This document shows, in pieces, positions 1-9,143 of a stretch of DNA of 29,412 nucleotides. The notes under the pieces are model-generated. The model had not been told where the DNA came from. It saw only the letters and a list, made by a program, of their open reading frames with translations, and searched no databases. The translations under genes were made by a program, and so were the position numbers. Origin of the DNA: Pleurobrachia bachei (Eukaryota > Ctenophora > Tentaculata > Cydippida > Pleurobrachiidae). The stretch lies in NCBI GenBank assembly GCA_000695325.1, contig AVPN01000121.1:58249-87660 (forward strand), given 5' to 3'. Each line of letters opens with the position of its first letter. The first letter of the stretch is position 1.

Positions 1-144
1 ATTTAGTGACATCCTCGGGGGAAAGGGTTTTGGTCACTAAATCGGGGTGGCCACTAAATCGGGGTCAAATACCGTTAATTTCCTATATCGGGGGAAATTT
101 ATCCTGCCACTAAATCGGGGTGTCACTAAATCGGGGTCCGACTG
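1..144. mobile_element. Probable right end of a pogo/Tigger-like DNA transposon
   Basis: Read on the minus strand from 144 inward, the sequence begins CAGTCGGACCCCG and is followed outward by a TA dinucleotide (145-146), as expected for Tc1/mariner-superfamily ends that insert at TA. A 14-nt motif, CACTAAATCGGGGT, occurs four times (35-48, 52-65, 108-121, 124-137), and an inverted part of it lies at 1-10. Such subterminal repeats often bind transposase. No transposase is visible because the rest would lie left of the window. The assignment rests on the end sequence alone. Confidence 0.4.
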
Positions 145-225
145 TATTATTATACTTCCCAATGCCCCACATAACCTTGATTCGACTCCCAATAAATACT
201 CAAACATATTTACCACCCGCGGCAG

Positions 226-1137
226 GTGTCACTAAAGTTGCAGCAGCACAAGCTGATAACCAGGGAAATAACAAAACTCTCAAACTCTGAGGCATACCGT
301 AACTTAGATCGGGTAACGTCCAGTGTTAACAAAATCCTGGGATGTGACAACTGTTTCACTACCGAGATCGGGGAGTTCAGGACTCAATGGGAGATCCTTG
401 TCGATCAGGTGAGTTAAAACTGTCAGCCCGAGACAGGGAAGAAAGGCAGAGAGAGCTAGCGAGTTAACGAGTCGAGAATGACGTCATACTAACTGTCATG
501 CTCACCAGGTGACAGACCAAAGGAATGCCCTGACGGAGGAAAAGTTGCAATGGAAACAGTTTACTGACAACTGTACCTCAAAGATGACATGGATAATTGA
601 CAGGTATAAATGAGCAATCGATCGTAGAAGACAGCTTACCCCCCTCTCACCCGGGCCGCGTTAGAGTTCACCGGTCCGCGTGAGAAGTTGAGAGGGAGCT
701 TACTTATAGCTCCTCTCTGAAAAAGGCTTTGTGAGATGGTAACCCCTCCCCCTCCCCAAAAGCTAAAGCAAATTTTAAAAGCTTGTAGAGGTTACAAAGA
801 ATACCATTCCCGTTGATGCGATGTTTTCATGGTGATATTATACGCATGGAATTCGTTTTGCTACATATTATAATCATACAACTCTACTAGGTCACGTACC
901 AAACCAGTAAAGCTCCTTGTAAAGTCCCTAATACCCCAACAAGTCCCATTACAAATAGTCCCACAATATTACAACACCTCGTATTATAACACCTCTCATA
1001 TTATTACAGGCAGCAGGAGATAGAAGACATAATGAGGGAATGCCGGGAAGGTAAATACTGAGAATATAGCACAACATATGGAGACTATTAAAGTACTCAC
1101 CAAATCTATCGACCACTACAAGAACCAGATAGAACAG
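226..1137 (+). CDS. Spectraplakin-like gene, rod exons at the left edge
   Basis: Four exons chain in phase: 226-408, 509-603, 1010-1050 and 1070-1137, with GTGAGT, GTATAA, GTAAAT and GTATAT donors. The predicted protein is amphipathic and helical, rich in Glu, Lys, Gln and Leu, with spaced Trp (for example RTQWEILVDQ and EEKLQWKQF) typical of spectrin repeats. The gene starts outside the window, so these are internal exons. The step from 1050 to 1070 needs a 19-nt intron, or else one base is wrong there. Intron 604-1009 holds a GC-rich patch near 650-690 and otherwise nothing I recognise. Intron 1138-1367 holds pyrimidine-rich CT tracts. Confidence 0.7.
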
Positions 1138-1367
1138 GTATATATTGACCAGCTCCCTCCCTCTCTCTGTCTCCACTCATTACCTCTCTTTCTTGGTCTC
1201 TCATTTTCTTTGGTGATGGCGGGGGCCTACATGTCTATTAAGGAGGACTGAATTCCGTCTATCTCTCTCTCCTCTCTATCTCCCTCTCTCTTTTTCTCAG
1301 TCTAACGATCTTTATGAATATAGATCATTTTAAGGCTAGGCCAAATGACTCTATTACTTATCGTTAG

Positions 1368-2983
1368 GTATGCGGGGACAGCAAGTACAGACAGAGCATG
1401 CGTGACCAACTGGCGGCCTTGTCCTCTGCCTTCGCAAAGCTCCAATCAGACCTGGCAGTGGCCGCCACGACGGTAGAGGCGACCTACAGCTCCGATACGT
1501 TCTCCCAGTCCCTCATTAGCGTGCTAGGATGGCTCGCTGAGAAGGAGAAAATGGGGGTTCTGACGAGTGTCATTCCCCGTGACTTGGAGCAGCTGGAGAG
1601 AGATTCGGAGGCTCTGAAGGCACTGTTCGCTGAGCTGGAGAGGAACAGCGAGAGGGTGGAGGAGCTAGTAGAGATGGATAACAGGGGTTGTTCTGATGTT
1701 AACACTATTAAGCAGGTATGTTGTGTTAACATGAACAAGTATTAACAATTAGTGTTACGTGAACTAGTGTGCAAGTTAAACTGTTCGTACGTGTTCTTTA
1801 CTGCCTATATAGAGAGCATGTCAGTCAATTGTCAAGTGCAGTTTGTTGTTGGGTGTTGAAAGTCTATTAACCACACTGTCATGTATCGCACTCCCTCAAA
1901 CAAACAACCCTCGAAATGACAACGATATTTGAAAGGAGAGGCTTTGAGTCTGGAATATCTGGAAGACGTGAAACTCTTAGTTTTTAAAAGTCTGACCTCG
2001 GCTAGTCTTAATGTGAGATTTGACACATGATAATAAACAGCCCTAAAAACGTGACCCTCTACTAGGTTGAGCAGCTTGAGCAGCGGTGGAACAATATTTG
2101 TGACATTGCTGCTTCGAAGGAAGAGGAGATGAAGTCAGTTAGGGCACAGCTGGAGGCACACCAGGCTGATTTTACCCGACTATCTTCCTGGTTAGACACC
2201 CAGGAGAACCGACTTAACGCCATGCAGGTAACACACGTATAACAGTTGTCATGGTAACACGTGACACATGGTAACTAAGAAGTTGTCATGGTAACGAGTA
2301 TCAAATCTGATCATGACATCTCTCACTCATCCTACACAGAATGATGAATGCTCAGAGGAAGTACTTGAGGGATACCTGGGTGAACTAGAAGAGTTCCCTA
2401 AACTTGAAACTTTTGCCCGATCAGAACTTGCAAACCTACGTGAATCCACAATCAGGTGAGTCACCATGGTTACCATTATGTGTTACCATGGTTACCATTA
2501 TCAATCCCCCTACAGGGTTCACGGAGAGAACTTGACACACAAAGTTAGCAGCACCCTGAACAAATCTACCCAAAGATGGAACTCTCTATTCCAACTCTCC
2601 AAGTCTACCAAAGTTACCCTTCAACAGAGGTATGTGCTATGTTGATGACTGCATAATGAGGTATTATTAATTACTGCATACCTGTAGCTTCTGATCACAC
2701 CTCCTATATTGGTCTAATTTAAACTTTTACTGTTTTAACGCTACTGGAATCCCTATCATTGTGTTCCTATAGGCTGGTCTATAAAATTAAATTACTCATA
2801 ATATGAGTCTCAAATATATCATGTCTTAGCAAAACCCCACTAAGATCCCAACCCCCCTATAGATTGAGGTTGGTGATGAAACAACGGGCAGACATACATG
2901 GGGTGATTCAGTCTCTCACAGAACAACTAGAAGAAATAAAGACACACTTATCGTACGCTGAACAAACTACTGATACGAAAGAG
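1368..2983 (+). CDS. Spectrin-repeat exons, first copy of the 2-kb tandem duplication
   Basis: Exons 1368-1715, 2066-2227, 2340-2455, 2516-2629 and 2863-2983 join with matching phases 0, 0, 2, 2 and 0. The 116-residue exon 1368-1715 is about one full spectrin repeat of roughly 106-120 residues and contains VLGWLAEKEK. The next exon carries EQLEQRWNNI and LSSWLDTQENRL, the classic Trp positions of helices A and C. This copy has intact splice sites throughout and is probably the functional one. Its last donor is GTGAGT at 2984. Intron 1716-2065 (350 nt) shows no further gene. Confidence 0.75.
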
Positions 2984-3402
2984 GTGAGTTCTGAATTTCG
3001 CCACATCAGAGTTAAAATCTCATAGAAAGTAAGTAAATTTAGTTAAAATTGGAACTCGATATGACGAGACATTATAGAAGCCTGGCGGTGCGATGAGGAA
3101 CGAAAGATTCGGAAACCTATGAAAAGAGAGGGAGATCTTCTCGAAATGGCTGTCATCAAGAAACACTGTGTCTCGCACTGTAGTACATACCTGGACAGAT
3201 ATATCATATGTCGTGACAGCTGGGGATGAAACTCCTGTCATGTTCCTTCATAACGATCTGGGCTTGAGTAATTTGATAGTGCTGAGAAGTCAGAATTAAA
3301 TGATAGTCCGAATAATCGGAGTAAAATTACACATTAAAATTAACAAACAATTAAATTTAATATTTAATTGGAGACAAATTGGACAATTTTGCCAGTAAAT
3401 AG
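2984..3402 (+). other. Intron, AT-rich, 419 nt
   Basis: This intron holds an AT-rich stretch at 3300-3390 and a minus-strand open frame at 3020-3241. The counterpart at 5019-5470 carries a 2-nt deletion inside that frame, so the frame is unlikely to be coding unless it is spliced. I see no other feature. Confidence 0.5.
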
Positions 3403-5018
3403 GTATGCGGGGACAGCAAGTACAGACAGAGCATGCGTGACCAACTGGCGGCCTTGTCCTCTGCCTTCGCAAAGCTCCAATCAGACCTGGCAGTGGCCGC
3501 CACGACGGTAGAGGCGACCTACAGCTCCGATACGTTCTCCCAGTCCCTCATTAGCGTGCTAGGATGGCTCGCTGAGAAGGAGAAAATGGGGGTTCTGACG
3601 AGTGTCATTCCCCGTGACTTGGAGCAGCTGGAGAGAGATTCGGAGGCTCTGAAGGCACTGTTCGCTGAGCTGGAGAGGAACAGCGAGAGGGTGGAGGAGC
3701 TAGTAGAGATGGATAACAGGGGTTGTTCTGATGTTAACACTATTAAGCAGGTATGTTGTGTTAACATGAACAAGTATTAACAATTAGTGTTACGTGAACT
3801 AGTGTGCAAGTTAAACTGTTCGTACGTGTTCTTTACTGCCTATATAGAGAGCATGTCAGTCAATTGTCAAGTGCAGTTTGTTGTTGGGTGTTGAAAGTCT
3901 ATTAACCACACTGTCATGTATCGCACTCCCTCAAACAAACAACCCTCGAAATGACAACGATATTTGAAAGGAGAGGCTTTGAGTCTGGAATATCTGGAAG
4001 ACGTGAAACTCTTAGTTTTTAAAAGTCTGACCTCGGCTAGTCTTAATGTGAGATTTGACACATGATAATAAACAGCCCTAAAAACGTGACCCTCTACTAG
4101 GTTGAGCAGCTTGAGCAGCGGTGGAACAATATTTGTGACATTGCTGCTTCGAAGGAAGAGGAGATGAAGTCAGTTAGGGCACAGCTGGAGGCACACCAGG
4201 CTGATTTTACCCGACTATCTTCCTGGTTAGACACCCAGGAGAACCGACTTAACGCCATGCAGGTAACACACGTATAACAGTTGTCATGGTAACACGTGAC
4301 ACATGGTAACTAAGAAGTTGTCATGGTAACGAGTATCAAATCTGATCATGACATCTCTCACTCATCCTACACAGAATGATGAATGCTCAGAGGAAGTACT
4401 TGAGGGATACCTGGGTGAACTAGAAGAGTTCCCTAAACTTGAAACTTTTGCCCGATCAGAACTTGCAAACCTACGTGAATCCACAATCAGGTGAGTCACC
4501 ATGGTTACCATTATGTGTTACCATGGTTACCATTATCAATCCCCCTACAGGGTTCACGGAGAGAACTTGACACACAAAGTTAGCAGCACCCTGAACAAAT
4601 CTACCCAAAGATGGAACTCTCTAAAGGTTGAGAGGTTCAGATGGTTTCAATGGGAAGTTGTCTCCATACACGAATGTTGATGACTGCATAATGAGGTATT
4701 ATTAATTACTGCATACCTGTAGCTTCTGATCACACCTCCTATATTGGTCTAATTTAAACTTTTACTGTTTTAACGCTACTGGAATCCCTATCATTGTGTT
4801 CCTATAGGCTGGTCTATAAATAATTTAATGAGTATTATACTCAGAGTTTATATAGTACAGAATCGTTTTGCCCACTAAGATCCCAACCCCCCTATAGATT
4901 GAGGTTGGTGATGAAACAACGGGCAGACATACATGGGGTGATTCAGTCTCTCACAGAACAACTAGAAGAAATAAAGACACACTTATCGTACGCTGAACAA
5001 ACTACTGATACGAAAGAG
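3403..5018 (+). pseudogene. Second copy of the spectrin-repeat exons, one exon destroyed
   Basis: Counterparts of the first copy lie at 3403-3750, 4101-4262, 4375-4490, 4551 to about 4623 (broken) and 4898-5018. By eye, 3400-4623 matches 1365-2588 without a difference. The fourth exon then enters a 50-nt block (4624-4673) that is the unreversed complement of the first copy, so the AG|GTATGT donor is lost and the frame runs to a TGA at about 4677. Without that exon end, the frame into 4898-5018 cannot be restored. The other exons remain open. It is either a damaged duplicate or an allele misassembled in tandem. Confidence 0.65.
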
Positions 5019-5470
5019 GTGAGTTCTGATAAAGCGGTGTAGTCTCAATTTTAGAGTATCTTTCATTCATTTAAATCAAAAAATTGGAACTCGATATGAC
5101 GAGACATTATAGAAGCCTGGCGGTGCGATGAGGAACGAAAGATTCGGAAACCTATGAAAAGAGAGGGAGATCTTCCCGAAACGGCTGTCATCAAGAAACA
5201 CTGTCTCGCGCTGTAGTACATACCTGGACAGATATATCATATGTCATGACAGCTGGGGATGAAACTCCTGTCATGTTCCTTCATAACGATCTGGGCTTGA
5301 GTAATTTGATAGTGCTGAGAAGTCAGAATTAAATGATAGTCCGAATAATCGGAGTAAAATTACACATTAAAATTAACAAACAATTAAATTTAATATTTAA
5401 TTGGAGACAAATTGGACAATTTTGCCAGTAAAAAGTCATTCTAATCATGTTTACAAATTTTCTTTTTCAG

Positions 5471-6576
5471 TTGTTGATGGAGAAAGAGAAAGTGATGGAT
5501 AGCACATCGTCTGTTCTGGTAGCAGTGGACGAAGAATTTAACTGTTTGCAGTGAGTTGAAACACAATATTAAAGATTAAAGCAATCACACACAAAGTATA
5601 AACCATTCTCAATCTCACTAATTCCACAACTCTCCCCCACTGGTCACTACTGTAATCATTGTGATGGTTCTCCCTGGACAACAAAGTACAATTCCCTCAC
5701 AACTTCTAGAAGATCATATTCAGATAATATGATGATATTAGAATTCATGGTCCTCTATTCGAATGTTGATCAACATTATAGCCGTGATTGTTCACTGATC
5801 GGGCACTCTAGTATTCCCATTTGATGATGTACTCCTGAATGGATGAATCACTCGTGTAGCCGTCCCTTCGGAAGAATTTTCGAATATTAGGGTGTTCCTC
5901 GAACCGTTTGAAATCGGCCTGTAGGAGCTTGTACTGGTCCGGGTCTCCGTACTTTTGGATTATGGACTTCTTCTCCAATCCATTACGACAGCAACTGTAT
6001 ACTGTTCGGATATGACACATTACCCCAAGCATTACATGGTAATGCTCTGGGGGCAATATGTCTCAAAGTAATCAACTTACTTGTAGACGGACCTCCCAGC
6101 AAGAACACCTCCCACGATCAAGACTGTTACAGAGAGAAAGGCACACGCAGCGTAAATATAGAGATGTTGCTCATCTAATCCATCCGGCAAATAATCCTTC
6201 AAGACCGTCATCTGCAGAAATAGAAAAGCAATTATTAACATAAATTTGGATTGTGTAATGCCTCATGATTTAAGAAACGTACCCGGTCATGGAAGACAAG
6301 ATGAGACCAAAATAACTAGCACTGAACGACAAATGAACCGTCAAGCGCTCATATTGTACCGTGTATATCCTACTCAACGACATCTTTGCCTATATCACTC
6401 CTTCATAAACATTTTTACACACAGACAGACACACTCTCCCTGTTCTCAGGAAGCTGATACTAACCTGCCCTGCCACGATACACGAGATGTATGGTGCCAA
6501 GGTTACATCTATAGAGGACAGCTATAACAAGATCCAGATCAGATACAAAGTCGCTGCCAAGGCCGTCCGAGATCAG
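5471..6576 (+). CDS. Spectrin-rod exons flanking the first nested gene
   Basis: Exon 5471-5550 (TTTTTCAG acceptor, GTGAGT donor, ending in phase 2) joins exon 6450-6576 (TTCTCAG acceptor), giving a continuous helical segment with KEKVMDSTSSVL and then EDSYNKIQIRYK. The 899-nt intron between them contains a separate minus-strand gene at 5808-6211 and is much longer than most introns here. Exon 5471-5550 continues from whichever copy of the duplicated exons (2863-2983 or 4898-5018) is spliced in, since both end in phase 0. Confidence 0.7.
5808..6211 (-). CDS. Nested small single-pass membrane protein, unknown family
   Basis: Two coding exons on the minus strand, 6211-6081 and 5994-5808, are joined by an 86-nt intron with a GTAAGT donor and a TATACAG acceptor. 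The product is 105 residues. A hydrophobic segment at about residues 18-40 (YIYAACAFLSVTVLIVGGVL) looks like one membrane helix or signal anchor. A polar, charged C-terminal part follows, with QKYGDPDQYK and HPNIRKFFRRDGYTSD, ending in IIKWEY. A TTTCTGCAG acceptor lies directly before the ATG, and a plausible upstream donor (GG|GTACGT near 6280) suggests a 5'-UTR intron. I do not recognise the family. Confidence 0.6.
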
Positions 6577-6678
6577 GTACAGAGCAGAGCTGGGGGAGAG
6601 AGAGCTGGGGGAAAGAGATGGGGGAAAGAGAAAGTCATGCTAGTATATAAGTGAGATGTTGTAACACTTTTCCTCCAG

Positions 6679-7694
6679 GTTGCTCTTGTGAATATGTACG
6701 GTCAGCGGTTGGACGACACTACAGGACGAGTGGTATCTCTACTCAGTGAGCTCCAGGATAGGATACCTTTCCAGCCCTCTACCGAAGAGATAAACACTAA
6801 CATAGCGGCATTCAAGGCCGCCACTGTGGACTATAAGAACCTGTGTGCTGATGTGAGGAGCATCCAGTCGGATAGTATCGTGGTGCCTTTCTTTACCGCC
6901 GACCTGAAGAACGTCAAGGACAGGTATAATTACACAGTTGATACCAGCTGTCCCTCGGATGAAGCTGTCGCCATGCGAGGGAAAGTGTAGCGATAGTACA
7001 ATCAGATGTGTTACTGCAATAGCACATTTCATAATTGTGAACTTGGAAGCTTTATATTCTTGACAATATCTTCCCTTTCTCTTGTTTGTAGATTGACAGC
7101 ATTGGAAGATTTCAACAAGGAAACATTGGAGGTCCTGTTCAGTGGCTCGGAGCAGGTGTTTGAGTTCACTGAGCTGATGAAGAAAACTAGGGCATTCATT
7201 CAGGAGATATCAGGCGAGGTAAGGAGAATGGTAGTGTCTAATGGTAACCATGGTAACTAATGATGGTAACCATGGTATGATAACACCCATTCCCACGTCA
7301 GGTTGCGGCAACCGTTACACCCTACATGACGTCTGACAATGCTCACTCTCTCCAGTCCGCGCTCAACTCCATCTCAGAACTACGTCACGTCATTAGCACA
7401 AAAGGCCACCTAATTGAGGATATCGAGACTAACCTCAAGGGTTTCTCCCGGTTTTTCACCACCGACACCCTAAAAGCAGAGTACGAGGCGGTCTGTGCGG
7501 ACTGGTTTGCCCTCCTTCACGATCTAGAGGAGAAGCAGGGGCATGTATCGGGTAACCTGGCCAACAGGACGTTCTTTACCGAGGAGCTGGGTAAGGTTCG
7601 GTCCCAGCTAGCGGAGCTGCAGGCCATATTAAAGGGGGTGGAGGAGGTGAGGACTGAGGAGGAATTAGTAGCCGCCCTGAAGGTCCTGGAGGAT
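6679..7694 (+). CDS. Spectrin-repeat exons, duplication 2 copy A, last exon truncated
   Basis: Exons are 6679-6923, 7092-7218 and 7302-7694, in phases 2, 0 and then broken. The first encodes VALVNMYGQRLDDT and the third begins VAATVTPYMTSD. Compared with copy B, the third exon should run about 234 nt further. Instead, after GAGGAT at 7694 it meets an (AAGAGA)n tract and then the acceptor of copy B's first exon, so no donor follows. Reading through stays open, joining the two copies in frame (7302-8011). Exonic differences from copy B are synonymous as far as I compared them. Confidence 0.7.
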
Positions 7695-7742
7695 AAGAGA
7701 AAGAGAAAGAGAAAGAGAAAGAGAAAGAGAAAGAGAAAGAGA
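7695..7742 (+). repeat. (AAGAGA)8 microsatellite encoding Lys-Arg repeats
   Basis: Eight perfect AAGAGA units sit at the join between the two copies of duplication 2. In the reading frame of both flanking exons they encode eight Lys-Arg dipeptides. Confidence 0.95.
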
Positions 7743-7766
7743 TATGTTGTAACACTCCCACTCCAG

Positions 7767-9018
7767 GTTGCTCTTGTGAATATGTACGGTCAGAGGTTGG
7801 ACGACACTACAGGTCGAGTTGTATCTCTGCTCAGTGAGCTCCAGGATAGGATACCTTTCCAACCCTCTACCGAGGAGATTAACACTAACATAGCGGCATT
7901 CAAGGCCGCCACTGTGGACTATAAGAACCTGTGTGCTGATGTGAGGAGCATCCAGTCGGATAGCATCGTTGTGCCTTTTTTCACCGCCGACCTGAAGAAC
8001 GTCAAGGACAGGTAACATTTGATACACTGGGGTAAATCGCAGAGTTAGTTGTCGCCATGCGAGGGAACTAGTATTATAGCTCCGCCCTGGAAATCAGATG
8101 TGCAATAAAACATCTCTAATTAAATTGTAACTTGGAATCTACAGATTATCGACAATATTTTGATCACACTCTTGTTTTTAGGTTGACAGCATTGGAAGAT
8201 TTCAATAAGGAAACACTGGAGGTCCTGTTTAGTGGTTCGGAGCAGGTGTTTGAGTTCACTGAGTTGATGAAGAAAACGAGAGCATTCATTCAGGAGATAT
8301 CAGGCGAGGTAAGGAGAATGGTAGTGTCTAATGGTAACCATGGTAACTAATGATGGTAACCATGGTATGATAACACCCATTCCCACGTCAGGTTGCGGCA
8401 ACCGTTACACCCTACATGACGTCTGACAATGCTCACTCTCTCCAGTCCGCGCTCAACTCCATCTCAGAACTACGTCACGTCATTAGCACAAAAGGCCACC
8501 TAATTGAGGATATCGAGACTAACCTCAAGGGTTTCTCCCGGTTTTTCACCACCGACACCCTAAAAGCAGAGTACGAGGCGGTCTGTGCGGACTGGTTTGC
8601 CCTCCTTCACGATCTAGAGGAGAAGCAGGGGCATGTATCGGGTAACCTGGCCAACAGGACGTTCTTTACCGAGGAGCTGGGTAAGGTTCGGTCCCAGCTA
8701 GCGGAGCTGCAGGCCATATTAAAGGGGGTGGAGGAGGTGAGGACTGAGGAGGAATTAGTAGCCGCCCTGAAGGTCCTGGAGGATCTGGTGAGGAGGGATA
8801 AAACCATAGAGGAGGCTGTATTGCGGGTGATGGCTGAGGGGAAGAACATTATCAGGAGTGTGGAGAGTGTGAGTGATATGAGGCAGATTCAGGCTGATAC
8901 TCAGAACCTACAGAGCACATACAGGGTGTTCCAGAATGGGGTGAACATGAAACAGAAGAAATATACTGCCATCTTGGGACAACTGGAGGAGTTTAGAACT
9001 CTCATTTCATCACACAAG
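7767..9018 (+). CDS. Spectrin-repeat exons, duplication 2 copy B, complete
   Basis: Exons 7767-8011, 8182-8308 and 8392-9018 join in phases 2, 0 and 0. The 209-residue last exon covers nearly two helical repeats, with ISELRHVISTKGHLIEDI, AVCADWFALLHDLEEKQ and QTEEELVA-type heptads, and ends SSHK|GTTGGT. Copy B is full length and leads in phase into exon 9144, so it is the likely functional version. The intron after its first exon is clearly diverged from copy A, although the proteins are the same. Confidence 0.75.
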
Positions 9019-9143
9019 GTTGGTGAAAATTATTTTTTCTGAAAACATACACAGATCGAGCCGCATGATAATCAATATTTGAATTGAATTTAAACTTCTG
9101 TCATAAATCATGACAGAAATTAAAATTCCCAATTATATTCTAG

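Larger units (their letters stand above)
1365..5432 (+). repeat. Tandem duplication of about 2,035 nt (two copies)
   Basis: Copy 1 spans 1365-3399 and copy 2 spans 3400-5432. The offset is 2,035 nt until a 2-nt deletion in copy 2 (near 5204) makes it 2,033. The left breakpoint is at the acceptor TAG of exon 1368. The right breakpoint lies in the intron at GCCAGTAAA, after which copy 2 continues into unique sequence and exon 5471. A few ordinary substitutions occur only after 5080. The three largest differences are exact complement blocks. Confidence 0.9.
6679..8784 (+). repeat. Tandem duplication of about 1.1 kb
   Basis: Positions 6679-7694 correspond to 7767-8784, with an offset of 1,088 at the start and 1,090 at the end. 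The introns after 6923 and 8011 differ heavily, while the intron 7219-7301 equals 8309-8391. The copies meet inside an exon at a microsatellite, so the breakpoint is not at a gene-structure boundary. Confidence 0.85.

Noticed and set aside
3020-3241. Minus-strand open frame of 73 residues in an intron, possibly a third nested gene
   Set aside because: The duplicate at 5057-5274 has a 2-nt deletion and changes inside the frame, and the spliced variant I tried stops quickly.
4674-5029. The gap of 147 nt between the first two complement blocks as a nucleosome-length signal
   Set aside because: The next gap is 159 nt, and two gaps are too few to mean anything.
6246-6527. Plus-strand frame of 93 residues
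   Set aside because: It overlaps the 5' region of the nested gene and runs into the real exon 6450-6576 in a different frame.
7576-8027. Minus-strand frames with Ser-Phe or Ser-Leu repeats
   Set aside because: They come from the (AAGAGA)n tract read in reverse and from the antisense of spectrin exons.
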